Assembly: GCA_934045905.1 (NCBI GenBank)
Contig: OW203769.1
Location: 14,849,705-14,913,704 of the forward strand
Origin: Leuctra nigra
Lineage: Eukaryota > Arthropoda > Insecta > Plecoptera > Leuctridae
Direction: 5' to 3'
Length of the DNA: 64,000 nt
Positions 1-12,180 of this stretch are shown here, in pieces. The position numbers and the translations under genes were made by a program. The notes below the pieces were generated by a model. It worked only from the letters and a program-made list of their open reading frames with translations. It searched no databases and was not told where the DNA came from. The stretch's first letter is position 1, and each line of letters starts with the position of its first letter.

Positions 1-1083
1 CTCCAGCTACTTTTGATGTCCTGCTCATCAAACAGTCTCTCCATATATTTATCTTTGGCATCTTTCTTAGCACCAGTAAGCTCTTCTCTAATAGCTTTAC
101 GCTTCACTCTCCATTCATTTTCTTCTAACCTGCCCTTCTTTCTATGCAGTACTCTCGCTTTTCTCTTTATTGTTCTGACAGATTTATTGTAAAAAGGCGG
201 ATCGCTATTTGGACGAATGATTTTACGCGGCACGAACTTTTCCCTACATGTGTTTAATAGGTCCTTGAGCGCTTCCCATCTAACTTCACAAATTTCCTCT
301 TTACAAGACCAATCATCGAACATTTCTCCCATGAACTTTTTTACTCCATCTTTATCTACCTTTCTGTACAGCCAAATCTCTTTGTATGTTTCTGCTTTTT
401 CCTCACTTTTATTTACAAAATCTATGTCTAAAATTGGTACCTGGTGATCACTTATTCCCTCGACTACCTCCCCTCCTAACCATAGGTTCGGTGGACGAAC
501 GAGGAAGACGTCTAGGAGGTTTGACCTATTGTTGTTCCCATAACCTCTCGTTCCCTCCTGCACCGTCTGTACAAAACCCTGGTTCATTATTTGATGTACC
601 AGGGCTTGCGTCTTATGTGGCACACTTTCATCGCCCATGTCCCACAGAACCCCAGGTAGATTAAAGTCCCCTCCAATCACCACTCTCGCCTCTTCACTCC
701 ATTCCTGCAACCTTTCGTTGAGTCTCTCTAACAGCTGGATTCCTCCCGGTCTATACCCCGCAACAATCTTTAGGACCACATTTCTTTCTTTTACTTCAAC
801 ACACATCATCTCTACTTCCTTTTTAACCCACTCAACTCTGCATCTTAATCCTTCCCTGACCCCGATAAATATTCCACCTCCATGACGGTTTCGGTCTCTC
901 CTGAATATCCTGAAACCGGCACCAAACACTTCTGTGTCCCGGATATCGGGGTCCAGGAAGGATTCAACGCCAATGAATACATCAGGCTGATGACAGTCAA
1001 TTAGTGAGCTGAATTGAAGCTGTTTAGGAAATACACTTCTACAATTTACTTCTAAAAACCGTAACTTATATCTATTTACAATT
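1..1083 (-). CDS. LINE apurinic-type endonuclease domain, partial
   Basis: On the minus strand a frame stays open from about 1083 to the window edge with no stop. It translates as the endonuclease/exonuclease/phosphatase-type domain of a non-LTR retrotransposon ORF2: an EVNCRS-like N-terminal strand, GVESFLDPDI (metal-binding Glu region), GGIFI, GGDFNLPGVLW, NNNRSNLLDVFLV and the catalytic ISDHQVP, followed by the basic linker leading to the reverse transcriptase. The domain would nick target DNA for target-primed reverse transcription. The 5' side is truncated: a TAG closes the frame just upstream and sequence shared with the composite repeat at 11.3 kb follows directly. The reverse transcriptase would lie left of the window. 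I did not assign the clade. Confidence 0.85.
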
Positions 1084-1208
1084 TTTACACGCTGCTATTC
1101 ATTAGTGGTAACGAAATTGTAAAGGGTGATGATTTTTTAAAAGAATTTAGTAATTGTTCATTTCATATGTGTCACAAGTTGTTAGAATAAACTAAAAAAA
1201 GGAGTGAT

Positions 1209-1610
1209 ATCCCCATAAAAAACACTTCGTGTAAAAATACCAGCCAAGTCTCTTCAACTAAAAAAAAATATGAAATCTAAAAATTCTGCACTGAAAAGTA
1301 GTGATATCAAAAAATTAGCCAAGTCAAAACTTTATTTGAAAATCAAAAAATACTTGGCGCATCGTTTTTTTTAGGGCATTATAGGTATACTATGTATATG
1401 TATATTTCATGTATAATTTATAATTGGCTTATACTTCCAAGCTATTTAAGTACACGATGCGCCAAGTATTTTTTGATTTTCAAATAAAGTTTTGACTTGG
1501 CTCATTTTTTGATATCACTACTTTTCAGTGCAGAATTTTTAGATTTCATATTTTTTTTTAGTTGAAGAGACTTGGCTGGTATTTTTACACGAAGTGTTTT
1601 TTATGGGGAT
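1209..1610. mobile_element. Foldback MITE, family A copy 1
   Basis: Two arms of about 157 bp (1209-1365 and 1453-1610) are near-perfect reverse complements and end in CCCCATAAAAAACAC / GTGTTTTTTATGGGG. The spacer is only about 90 bp. Copies occur at 7468-7839 and 11404-11940. The roughly 80 bp left of this copy also match the left flank of the 11.4 kb copy, so it is a fragment of the larger composite repeat described there. No coding capacity. Confidence 0.85.
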
Positions 1611-1760
1611 AAGTACTTCAAGAAATAATTATCTACAAATTACTCCAAAACAGATGGCATATTACTGCACTTTCAAAATAACTGTTTAATATTTAGGAGT
1701 GAGTACAATTTGTACAACACACTTCAAGAAATACAATGAATATCAATCTCTATTCCTTAC

Positions 1761-2196
1761 TTGAAGTACACGATCCTGTTAATAAGGAAGTACGGGAACA
1801 ACCCCCAGAAGTACGCCGTTGCCATCACAACCGCCACAGTCACGACGAACGTCGTCACCAGTTTGCTCTTCTGAAGTGTTGACGTCATCAACTTCCTCTC
1901 CCACTCCTCTCCTTGCATGCTCCTGTCAAACATCTTCCCTATGACCTTGACCAACTTCCTGATCCCGCCGCTCCTCCACAGGAAGCACGCTAACTTAATA
2001 GCAGAGTTCAAGAGAACGAACTCCGCTATAATCTCTTCCAGGATCATCAAAGGATCGTGCAGGTATTTGTACAGAATCCCCAAAGGAAGTATGATAACCA
2101 TGGAATAGAATCCGATGAGAAGCACAAGTCGGGGTGTTGCATATCTGATGGTGCGAACTGTCCAGTTTCCCTCATTGTTCATCGTGGACCAGAGAC
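1761..2196 (-). CDS. Odorant receptor (7tm_6 type) exon
   Basis: The minus-strand exon encodes about 145 residues with several hydrophobic helices (LVLLIGFYSMVIILPLGIL, IIAEFVLLNSAIKLACFL, LVTTFVVTVAVVMATAYF) joined by a basic loop, in the style of insect odorant receptors, which act as ligand-gated cation channels with Orco in sensory dendrites. I place the exon between an acceptor (gttatttcccag) ending at 2197 and a donor (gtaagg) at 1760-1755; the stop at 1757-1759 would then be intronic. The Met near residue 5 of the exon is internal. No other receptor exon is recognisable within several kb, so this is either one exon of a gene with very large introns or an orphan remnant. Confidence 0.6.
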
Positions 2197-3364
2197 CTGG
2201 GAAATAACATCAATTGATTTGTCTGAAGATCTATCAAGATGCAACTTGGATTTCACTGACATTTGGTTTCAAGAATCATCCTCTATGAATGACGTCATTG
2301 CCTTGTGACACGTCATCATAATATTCTGGCTCGGGGGAAGTATGTTGTTATTCTATCCATTCCAATATCATTTAGCTTCTACTCTTCAACTCAAATTGAA
2401 CTTGTGTACCTATGGTTTTGGGCTGAGGGAAATGTGGACTCAGGTAATTGACAGTATTATTCTTTCAATTTTCTCAGAGTTCAGTTCAGTTCAGTTCAGT
2501 TCAGTTCAGAGTTTCTTTATTTTTAACGAAGGCACTCAGCGAGTGAAAAATAGCTATTTTTTCACCAAAAATCCACTAATTATTACTAATTAACGATACA
2601 AAAAATAAAAATATAACAAGGGATAACCCTGAGTTTGTCTTTGATCTAATCATGATTAAAATTTCAAATCACTTGGTCAATCCATTTTGTCTCCAATCAT
2701 ATCCAAAAAACGTGTCTACAAAATGCAGCAAAATCGCTCGCTGACTCAAAAGATATTCTTTACCTGCTCGTGCCAACAGTTTCTTGTGCAGATCAAAGCA
2801 GCTCTCATCTTTTTGAACGCTGTTGAAGTTCTTGACGTATTGAAGCAGCCTCCTACAGGATTCAGCCACTGCCTGTAGTTTGAGCAGCATTCTTCAACAA
2901 CTACGTCACAGGAATCGCGTCCAACGCGCTTGAAGACGAAGCTTGTTTGCTTGTAGACGAAGATTTTCAAACAGCGTCATCGATTTATTTTGATTTGAAT
3001 TATTTATCATTTACTTATGTATTATTCCAATGTCACACGGAACAAAATGGCATCCAGACAAACTTCTAAGAATTTACGTTTTACAACTAAACGTGTCTAA
3101 AGTTTTTGGTTTATCACGTATTCTAATAGATAGTATATCCCCATAAATATTAGATCCGATATTCTTATGCCCGCTTTCTCCCGTCTTTCAAAGCCCTTTC
3201 AATGACCTCAGTGCATGCTTTAAACCACTCAGAAAATGTCCAAGTTCGATTGAAGTAAGAGTTGAATGAACAATGATAAATAATCGGTTTACCCTAATCG
3301 GTATTCAATATTATTTGAATATTCTATATAATATCATATCGACTACCCTTTGTTACCTTTTTGT
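2197..3364. other. Non-coding stretch with simple repeat and foldback fragment
   Basis: No gene seen. It holds a short (GTTCA)n tract at about 2483-2511 and, at about 2600-2760, an inverted fragment of the foldback family found at 6.43-6.75 kb and 62.96-63.2 kb. Short open frames here are not gene-like. Confidence 0.5.
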
Positions 3365-3470
3365 ATACATATTATACATATACGTATACATATACATATA
3401 CATATATGTATACATATACATATATGTATACATATACATATACATATATGTATACATATACCTTTTGTAT
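3365..3470. repeat. (TATACA)n-type microsatellite
   Basis: Alternating TATACA/TATATG units give a purine-pyrimidine run of about 100 bp. The Tyr-Ile-Val open frame across it is an artefact of the repeat. Confidence 0.9.
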
Positions 3471-3680
3471 ACATACTATTTTAGTATTATAATATGATAT
3501 CTGATTATACGCCAACATTATTGCATTTGTAGCGGGTTCATGACAAAATAATTAATAAAATACACCATTTTCCACATGTGCGGGACTTGATGTTTTTAGG
3601 ACGATATGTTGCGTAGCCTCTTTTTTAAATGCTCTAGAACTCTAGAATGGTGCAAAAGTGTTGACGATATATAGGAAATA

Positions 3681-6300
3681 CCGGGTGGCGCAAATAGAAC
3701 TGTTTGAGAGGTCACTCCGACAGAACGATAAAAGATAATGAGACTTTCACAAAATTTCACACATTATAATATGAAAAGTGAAAATTTAATTTGTTTAAAT
3801 TTTCAGAAATTTTTGTTTATTGTTTATTGTTCAGTTTATACCAACTTTATAAAAAATTAACATATTAAAGGAGAACAAAATAAGTTTAGTGATATTTCAG
3901 TGTCAGAATGTTGTATGTGTTCATATAACATAGACATGCTTGTTGGTTATGAAAAAAAATCGGAACACACCTTGACAGACGTTCTTGCGCAACGCTACGA
4001 GAACGATGACGTCACTGGGGCGTCGCACAAGTGGCTATGCATTGGTTTTATGGGTGCCGCGTGAGTTCGTATACATGCATGCAAGTCAGTCTATATTCAT
4101 TCATGCACTAACTTATGATGTGCAATGCAATTTAAAGATCAAATAATAGTATCATACTATTTCATAATGCCAAAGTGTTTGTTTACAGCTGTAATAGTAA
4201 GGAAAAGGCATGCATGCCATCGCCGCGAACACCGATTCCCTAATAGAAAGAAAGCGCCGAAACGATTCACTGTTTTGAAAGCTAAATCCAAAGCTCATTC
4301 AAAGCTTCCTTCGTCTCAAAGTATTAGTGTTACACAAACTGATTGATCTTATGATATAAATGATTAAATTATCACGTTCACATAGATGGGTTTATAGATA
4401 CGCATTCTATTATATCGTCTTACCTCATCAATTGTCTCACCTTCCCGACGACACAAACATTCACTCAACAAACACTCAAAATCACTCGACATTGGTTGCG
4501 TTATTTTAGTTTCATTATTCCATCTTCAGAATGTTTTACGAGTTAAACTATAAAAATGCTCGTAGTAATAAATTTAGATGAGATCATTATACACTTGAGA
4601 AACTTGCATGCGTAGCTCTCAGGAATGTGACGCCTCACCCAAGCAATGCACCCAAGAGGCCCTGATATGTTTATGAGTTGTAGGCGTAAGTTTTTTCGTC
4701 ACATGAAAATCAGTCGAGTTCCTGCAGTCACTGAGTCAGGATGTGAAGAAAGTGTAATTCAAATATATAATATTAGTATAATCCGATTTAATAATGACTC
4801 AGTGTTCGTTTTAGGGTTTTAATTATACAGAAAAGTAAGTGCCTCGGGTATCATACCGCAACCCAAATAAAAATAGATCACCTACTATCGGAAAGTGAAC
4901 GCAAGATTTGGATGTTTAGTTTAGACTGGACCCAGAAGAAGAAGCATCAGATAGTGAGGATTCCAAACCGACAGTGAAAATGACAGTGACAGTGATAACT
5001 ACTAAACATTTATTTTATTTTGTATTTTGGTGCTATTTGTCCACCCTGTTTAGATTGTGCCGTGAATGTGGGACACTCGTTGTAAAAACTGAGAGGTGGA
5101 GTCGAGGGGGCTATGCTAGGGGTGACGACCACGTGTGAAGCAGGTCATAAATTACACTGGCAATCTTAGACTATGAAGGGCAATCAACCCAAAGGCATTT
5201 GTTTTTCACGCACTATTTTGATCAACAAATTAAAATTTATTTTCAAAACGAACTTGAAAATGTGTGGATGGAACAGAAACAGTAAGTACAGTACCTACTC
5301 GCAAAATAATTAAAATAATAAAAAGGGGTTTTTAGTGACACAATCAAATTGCCGTCTAACCGTACCAATGTTTCACTTTCCTGAGAACACAAACATTTAA
5401 AATCACTCGGCATTGGTTTGCACATTCCACGTTTACACCATAAATTATTATATCTTTTCGTCCCGAATATAATCTGAACAGTGATATCGTTCTCGTCCAC
5501 TAAAACAACACTGTCTAGATCAGTCTATGCCTATTCTGGTTCAAACTGATGCGGTAATATAGTTGTGTCTACTCATTATCCTATTGTACAGTGAACGGTT
5601 CACAGCAAGAATAATGCAGTTAGCGTATTAGAAATTAGTTCACAAAATAAATGCACAATATTAGACACAGAAGTGTTTCTACGTCTCGTGTTGGACACGA
5701 ACTGCATGTGTGTTGCGTAAAGAACAGATGAGTGTCACACTTGATTTTGTTTATAGCCATGTGCTCGGCCGCGCTGCGACTCATGACTCAGAACACATGG
5801 CCGCGCACCACGTACGTCACGTATGAGATGAATATTCGTTGCGCGCTACATGAAATAAATCATAAAAAAATCATGAATTTTTTTTAAAATATGCGGTTTT
5901 CACTAAAATTCATAGAAATAAATATTACATTGCATACTTCTCGTATTTAACGTATTTTGTTCTCCTTTAACAGCACTATGCTAACAAAACAAAATCGTGG
6001 TCACTATCAGAAATCTGTATATTACAGTCGAAACATCGTTTGCGCATAGTCCACAAGGAAAATGGTGGACCGAACAATATAAATTCACCTAATTGCCACG
6101 AAGTAGCTCAAAATCAATTCTTCACACATTTTATTTTTCTGTTTTATTATGATTTTTCAACTTAACTGATCACTTCTAACTTTTTGAACAATTATGTTTG
6201 AAACTTGAAGTTTTCTAAAATGATTACAAATTTCAGAACTCCACCTTTAATAGTTTCGATGTAGTGACCTTCAAACAGGGGATTTTTTGGCGCCACCCTG
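3681..6300. mobile_element. Mariner-like TIR element, non-autonomous, 2.6 kb
   Basis: The left end begins CCGGGTGGCGCAAA and the right end is its inverse (ggcgccaccctg); both continue with the motif tgtttgaNaggtcac. A TA dinucleotide flanks each end (3679-3680, 6301-6302), as in Tc1/mariner elements. The same termini bound the elements at 31,568-32,394 and 20.69-21.93 kb. No transposase frame is visible. Two minus-strand stretches near 4.43-4.50 and 5.38-5.43 kb encode a MPSDFxCLC-like motif resembling the Cys-rich P2X C-terminal module often found beside transposon genes, but both are degenerate. Confidence 0.7.
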
Positions 6301-6425
6301 TATTTTCTCCAATCTTTACGTTTTAGTACAGCCGCATGGTATAAGTATCTCTACGATCATTATTGCATCATGGTACAGCCGTAAGAACTGATCTGTTCAA
6401 TGGATCAGTGGCAGAAGTGTGCGAC

Positions 6426-6745
6426 CTTAAGGTGCTGCAAGCGCGAGCGATTTTGCTGCGTGTTGCAGGCACTTTTTTGGATACGATTGGAGTCAAAATG
6501 GGTTTAACGAAATGATTTGAAATTTTAATCGTGATTAGATAAAAGAAAAACTTAGGGTTATCACTTGGTACATTTTTAATATTTTAGTTAATTTTTGGTG
6601 AAAAATTGTATATTTTATGGTCTCAATGGGTGCCGTATGAAATTTTATTTTAAAAAAGTGCTTAGTGATAATTCCCTTAGTTTGTATTTTATCTAAACAT
6701 AATTTAAATTTGGGTCTCCAATCGTATCGGAAATTCCATAGTTTT
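6426..6745. repeat. Foldback repeat, family D
   Basis: Begins with gcaagcgcgagcga / ttgcaggcact and forms an imperfect palindrome in which the left arm (ggatacgattggagtc, then taatcgtgattagataaaag) is mirrored on the right (tttatctaaacataatt, then ctccaatcgtatc). Related copies lie at 2.60-2.76 kb (inverted, partial) and 62.96-63.20 kb. Confidence 0.65.
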
Positions 6746-7465
6746 TAGCGGTTTTGTTGAATAACCGGCGCCTAATTAACAAGGCAGGAAACAAAAATAA
6801 AAAAGTGTTCCTAATATACAATCAGACTGATCATGTGAACATCCTATCAAAGTTACACCCACTTATGAAACAATTTTCCTCTCTCAATTTGCTAAAACGG
6901 CCGAGCGCTTGCGCCACCTTATAAAGTGTTAACTTATAGCTTCTACCTTGTATGTGAAGTAATGAGTAATGCACAACTAACATGTACTGGGCATCCAATG
7001 TTCAGATGAATCCACTGTTTATTATCCATGGGCAACGTGATTTAAGATGAATAAAACCTGATTTAAGATGATGAAAGCGAGATTGATTTTGCTAAGAGGC
7101 GGGTCCAAACTCATTTGTTATGGATAATGGGTGGGGGGAGGGGGGGGGGGGGACAATTTTCTCCAACTATGAAGGGTCATAGCACGGTGACCTATGAGGG
7201 GCCCACAGGGCATTTGGTATTTTCGTTTTGAAAAGAGATGGAAAATGTGTGAAGTGTAATATTCTTTGGGAAACTGAATTTGCATAAAGTACCAATATCA
7301 AAAGATATCTTATTGCAAAGATGTATTACTATAATCATCAATAATTATTTTTAAGAACGTCATGGAAATCAAAGTTTCGAGATCATCAACGCAAATTGTA
7401 TTGTCATTTTGTTTTATGTTTTTCGATATTATATTTTGGTGCCGTCGTATAGTTAAGGTTAATGT
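6746..7465. other. Non-coding stretch
   Basis: No gene seen. It contains a poly-G run near 7132-7152; otherwise unremarkable AT-rich sequence. Confidence 0.5.
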
Positions 7466-8768
7466 AACCCATAAAAAACACTCCGTGTAAAAATACCAGC
7501 CAAGTCTCTTCAACTAAAAAAAAAATAGAAGAAATCTAAAAATTCAGCACTGAAAAGTAGTGATATCAAAAAAAGGCCAAGTCAAAACTTTTAAAAATTA
7601 CTTGGCGCATCGTGCATATAAATAGTATAGAAGTAGGTCGGTAATCAAATATACTCATCTATACATAAAATATATCTATAATCCCATAGAAAAACGATGC
7701 GCCAAGTAATTTTTAAAAGTTTTGACTTGGCCTTTTTTTGATATCACTACTTTTCAGTGCTGAATTTTTAGATTTCTTCTATTTTTTTTTTAGTTGAAGA
7801 GACTTGGCTGGTATTTTTACACGGAGTGTTTTTTATGGGATATCATTCCTTTTTTCAGTTTATTCTTACAATTTGTAGCATATATTGTGGAACCAAAGAC
7901 TATAATTCCTTTAAAAAAATACGCCTTTTTGATTTGGTTGCTAAGAAAGTTGTGCTTGTTACTATGTATATGCCATAAATGATATGCTATAAAGTATAGC
8001 GCAAGTTTCGTTCCAATTGGTCCAGCCGTTCTCGAGTTATGGCATCACTTCCGGTTTTCAAAATGGCGGCTGACTTCACTGCCACCTAAAATTTGTGTCT
8101 TTAAATGCTATGTAACATTATAAGCCTTCTGAATATGTAGTTATTGTTATAAGAGATGATTTCATTCAAATTTGGCATTTTTATGACGTCATTTCCGGTT
8201 TCGGTAAAAGTACATTTCTATTTTGACTGTTGATATTTCATTGAGAAGACCATCCGAATCGTTTGGCGCTAGTTTCGTCCCAATTGGTCCATCAGTTTTT
8301 AAGATATGACGTCACTTCCGGTTTCAAAATGGTGGCACAAAAAATTCGTAAGGACAAGGTATCATCAGACGCCAAAAGTGCATATATGGTAAAAATCTCA
8401 GATCGATCGGCTCAGCCGTTTAGGCTGTGGCGCTGTCAACAGTGTTTCCTGATATCATCAGAATCATCATCTTCAGAATCAGAAAGTGGTGTAATTTTAC
8501 ATATTTCACGGCCCTCTAGCACGAAAATGACATACCCTATTGTTCCCAAATTCGGTATATGGGGTGGGGTGGGCCATAGCTCGAAATTAAGATATTTTGC
8601 AACAATGTGAGATTTTCCAATTTTAAGATCCAGTAGGCCGAAAATGCCATGTTGTTGCTTACAGTAAAAGTGGTTGGTCTGCTCCTCAGTTTATTAGGCA
8701 TTTACGGTATGTTGAGTGAGGGTGAGTGTACGGTACGACTTGGCTGGGTGGAGCGACCGCTCCACTAG
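7466..8768. mobile_element. Composite repeat C, copy 1 (foldback head, hairpin-CTAG tail)
   Basis: One end is the family A foldback (arms 7468-7613 and 7694-7839). The other end is an 8-bp perfect hairpin GTGGAGCG-AC-CGCTCCAC at 8748-8765, closing with CTAG at 8765-8768. The body 7.97-8.77 kb is the inverse of 10.47-11.29 kb. A hairpin directly followed by CTRR is the usual 3' end of Helitrons, but the next base is A rather than the expected T, so a Helentron-like or other class is possible. No Rep/helicase is present, so it is at most a non-autonomous derivative. Confidence 0.6.
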
Positions 8769-9216
8769 ATTCATGGAAACCCGTCGATTGGTTAAAATTA
8801 AAATTAATTTCTCCCGATTGGATGAAAAATTTTAATGGTCAGATCAAGTTAAAGTATTGCATGACCATTAAAATTAAAATTTTCTCTTATTTAAAAATAA
8901 TTATCCCAATCACTAAAGAACATGACGTATACTTATTAAAATGGCAATTCTTTCTTTTTTTACTTTTTGAAATAGGATCAGGAAATTGATTGTGTATCTA
9001 GAAATGGGAATTCCACTGCAACTCTATCTGATTACCTTTATGTTCCAGAGTTTATAAACACAGGTACCTAACAACTTTTATGTTGATTGGGTAGATCATA
9101 TTTCAATTCGATAAAAATATAAGTATGTTTTCTGTGCGTTACGAAATTCCGGTTCGAGATATTGCACGTATCAGTGCTCGCTCATCAACGCGCTATACAC
9201 CGTGCATTTTCCTAGT
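8769..9216 (+). mobile_element. Helitron-like repeat H, copy 1
   Basis: Related to the repeats at 13.79-14.46 and 14.47-15.07 kb: shares the attgg-ttaaaat start and the end gctcgctcatcaacgcg...cattttCCTAG followed by T. The CTAG end preceded by a CGCTCA/TGAGCG-type stem and followed by T fits a Helitron 3' end. No protein coding seen. Confidence 0.5.
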
Positions 9217-9699
9217 AATTGCAGGCAATTTTTGAGTTTACATAAAGAATCGTTCAATTTGACTCCAGGCTTTCTGCTTCTGAAGTACATCATTACTCGT
9301 CTAGGTAATATAATCTCAAGGTTACAATTGTTATTGGAGCGGACTGTACACAACTTTCCATTGTCATTGAAACCGACTGTACCTTACATCACTTACAATG
9401 AAATGAAGAATGGAAAAACCAATGGCAACAAAGTACATCTTCTAAATGTCAAGAGCCTACCTATATAAGATGGTATACTTGGTTTTATTATTTTATTTTA
9501 CCTTCATTCATGGTTGCTTTCGCGATCTTCTATAACCCACAGTAAGTAAGACAATACGCTATCAATTCTGTTCTGAATTTACATACTTTTTGGGGGAACG
9601 ATTAAGTGGACTAAATTTGCTAAAATTTTAAACACAATTATCAAAAAGCAGACATTTTGTAAATTAATTTGTTGTTTTGTTGTTTAATTTTTTAACAAC

Positions 9700-10002
9700 A
9701 TAAATTTTGGTAAAACACACTATTTTCAAACTCAAAAGTGTAAATTTTCATTAAAAAATCATTCATTCAGTGGACAATTTTGCGGGAAAACAGTGTTCCT
9801 GACATACCTAACCTAACGAGTGATGTCATATTTTATTGTAACCATGGCAACATCATTGTTGGTTGATAAAAATGATGTCACTCGTTATGAAATGTCAGGA
9901 ATGCAGTTTTCCCGCCAAAATGTCAATTGAATTTATGTATCATATTTATGACTGAAAATTTACACTTTTGATTTTGGAAATAGTGTGTTTTACAAACAAT
10001 TT
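9700..10002. repeat. Imperfect palindrome
   Basis: aaaacacactattttcaaa on the left is mirrored by gaaatagtgtgttttac on the right, with gcgggaaaacagtgttcctgacat mirrored by atgtcaggaatgcagttttcccgc (each arm about 140 bp). It is a further foldback element without coding capacity; TSD not resolved. Confidence 0.65.
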
Positions 10003-11403
10003 TTTTTTTATTTTGAAATAATGTCTTTAATAAATATATGCATATTCCGACTTGGTCAATCAATATTTTTACCATGATAACTCTACAGGGTAGGTACTTG
10101 AAAATAACAATTTGTCATTAATTGACAACTGAAATTAAGAACATATTCTGTCAATATATCACTTATTACATTACAATCAGTCTACATTTATTTATAAACT
10201 CATATTCATCAGGTTTATGGTGATATGCTGGACAATTATTACAGCGGTACAACGAAACGAAGTTTATATATTGACAGGTATGTTGCCAAAGCGTTTTACT
10301 TTTCTATGTCGCCTATCAGTGGATAGTATTGAGTTTGACCTTGAAGAGTTTTTTAATCGATTTTTATCAATATCTTTTACCTATGTAATTGTAACCAAAT
10401 AAGGCTTTGTACGAGTATTCAGAACAGTTCAATGAAAATAATTCCATAGCTTGTAATGGTTTATCTAGTGGAGCGGTCGCTCCACCCAGCCAAGTCGTAC
10501 CGTACACTCACACTCACTCAACAAACCGTAAATGCATTATAAACTGAGGAGCAGACCAACCACTTTTACTGTAAGCAACAACATGGCATTTTCGGCCTAC
10601 TGGATCTTAAAATTGGAAAATCTCACATTGTTGCGATATATCTTAATTTTGAGCTATGGCCCACCCCACTACATATACCAAATTAGGGAACAATATGTTA
10701 TGCCGTTTGCGAGCTAGAGGGCCGTGAAAAACGTGAAATTACACCCCTTTTAAAACCTATCTTGATCTGATGATGATGATGATGATATCAGGAAACACCG
10801 CTATCACCGCCACAGCCTAAACGGCTGAGCCGATCGATCTGAAATTTTCACCACATGTGCACTTTTGGCGTCTGAGGTGCCTTTTTATAAAACCAACAGG
10901 AAGCCGCCATTTTGAAACCGGAAGTCACGTCATATCTCGAAAACGGCTAGACCGTTAGGAATTAAACCAGCGCCAAATGATTCAGACGGTCATCTATATG
11001 GAATATCAATAGTTAAAGTAGAGATGTACTATTACCAAAACCGGAAATGACGTCATGAAAATGAAGAACTAGATTTTAATGACCTCTTACTACAATAACT
11101 ACACATTCAGAAGGCTTATAATGATACATAACATTTATAGAAATAAATTCTAGGTGGCAGTTATTTCAGTCGCCATTTTGAAAACCGGAAGTGATACCAT
11201 ATCTCGAAAACGGCTGGACTGATTGGAACGAAGCTTTCGCAATTCTTCATGGAATATCACTTTAAGCTTAGGTATATATTGAGCACCAAACACAATATTT
11301 CGTATTAACCAATTCGGAAATGGCGTATTATTTAAAAGTATTTAGTCATTGTTGCTCCGATGTGTGTTACAAGTTGTGTAAATAAACTAAAAAAATAAGT
11401 GAT

Positions 11404-11940
11404 ATCCCCATAAAAAACACTCCGTGTAAAAATACCAGCCAAGTCTCTTCAACTATAAAAAATAGAAGAAATCTAAAAATTCAGCACTGAAATGTAGTGA
11501 TATCAAAAAATGAGCCAAGTCAAAACTTAATTTTAAAAACCAAAATATACTTGGCGCATCGTTTTTAAGGGCATTATAGGTATATTTTATATATTTTGGT
11601 ACATTTGATTTTTGGCATATGCTTCTATACTATTTATATACACGATGCGCCAAGTATATTTTGGTTTTTAAAATTAAGTTTTGACTTGGCTCATTTTTTG
11701 ATATCACTACATTTCAGGGGGGCTATTCTAAATTCCCTTGTCGTCTCGTATCAATTGATACGGTGCCACTACCATGTTAAATAGATCGCACTCCAGTGTG
11801 CAGTGAGCCCGTATCACGTGAAACGAGACGACACGGGAATTTAGAATAGCCCTCCAGTGCTGAATTTTTAGATTTCTTCTATTTTTTATAGTTGAAGAGA
11901 CTTGGCTGGTATTTTTACACGGAGTGTTTTTTATGGGGAT
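11404..11940. mobile_element. Foldback MITE, family A copy 3
   Basis: Same CCCCATAAAAAACAC termini as copies 1 and 2. Its right arm is interrupted at ttCAG by the small MITE at 11,718-11,854 and resumes at CAGtgctg. Confidence 0.85.
11718..11854. mobile_element. Small MITE with 3-bp target duplication
   Basis: 137 bp with inverted ends GGGGGCTATTCTAAATTCCC and GGGAATTTAGAATAGCCCTC, flanked by CAG at 11,715-11,717 and 11,855-11,857. The uninterrupted site is visible in family A copies 1 and 2, which confirms the insertion. A 3-bp duplication with G-rich ends suggests PIF/Harbinger, although CAG is not the classic target. Confidence 0.75.
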
Positions 11941-12180
11941 TAGATTTACTTTGTCCTACAGACGTTTAGTACCCGAAAATTGGTAAAACTTTGGCACTAA
12001 ACATCTGTTGGACAAAATAAAACTAATAACTTATTCCAAACTATGAAATTCATCATTTCATTGAACTGTTCTGAATACTCGTACATAGCCCTATTTTGTT
12101 AACAATTACATTGGTAAAAGATATTGATAAAAATCGATAAAAAAAACTCTTCAAGGCCACGCTCACTACTCAGCCCTCTT

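Larger units (their letters stand above)
10465..11940. mobile_element. Composite repeat C, copy 2 (inverted)
   Basis: Opposite orientation to copy 1: CTAG plus hairpin GTGGAGCGGTCGCTCCAC at 10,465-10,485, a body homologous to 7.97-8.77 kb, and the family A foldback at 11,404-11,940. Both ends coincide with the interruption of the family B MITE, which fixes the element boundaries at roughly CTAG and GGGGAT. Confidence 0.65.
10320..12180. mobile_element. Family B MITE split by a composite repeat insertion
   Basis: 10,325-10,463 matches the left half and 11,941-12,180 the right half of the intact 384-bp MITE at 32,823-33,206 (cttgaagagtttttta, then ttttatcaatatcttttac, then cagaacagttcaatgaaaat, and the inverse). 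The two halves are separated exactly by composite repeat C copy 2, so the composite inserted into the MITE. Confidence 0.7.

Noticed and set aside
217..885. Plus-strand frames of 76-92 codons
   Set aside because: Antisense to the open LINE endonuclease frame, whose motifs are convincing.
3273..3497. 74-residue Tyr/Ile-rich frame
   Set aside because: Translation of the TATACA microsatellite.
4125..4346. 73-residue basic frame in the mariner-like element
   Set aside because: No transposase motif, no conserved domain visible; likely chance.
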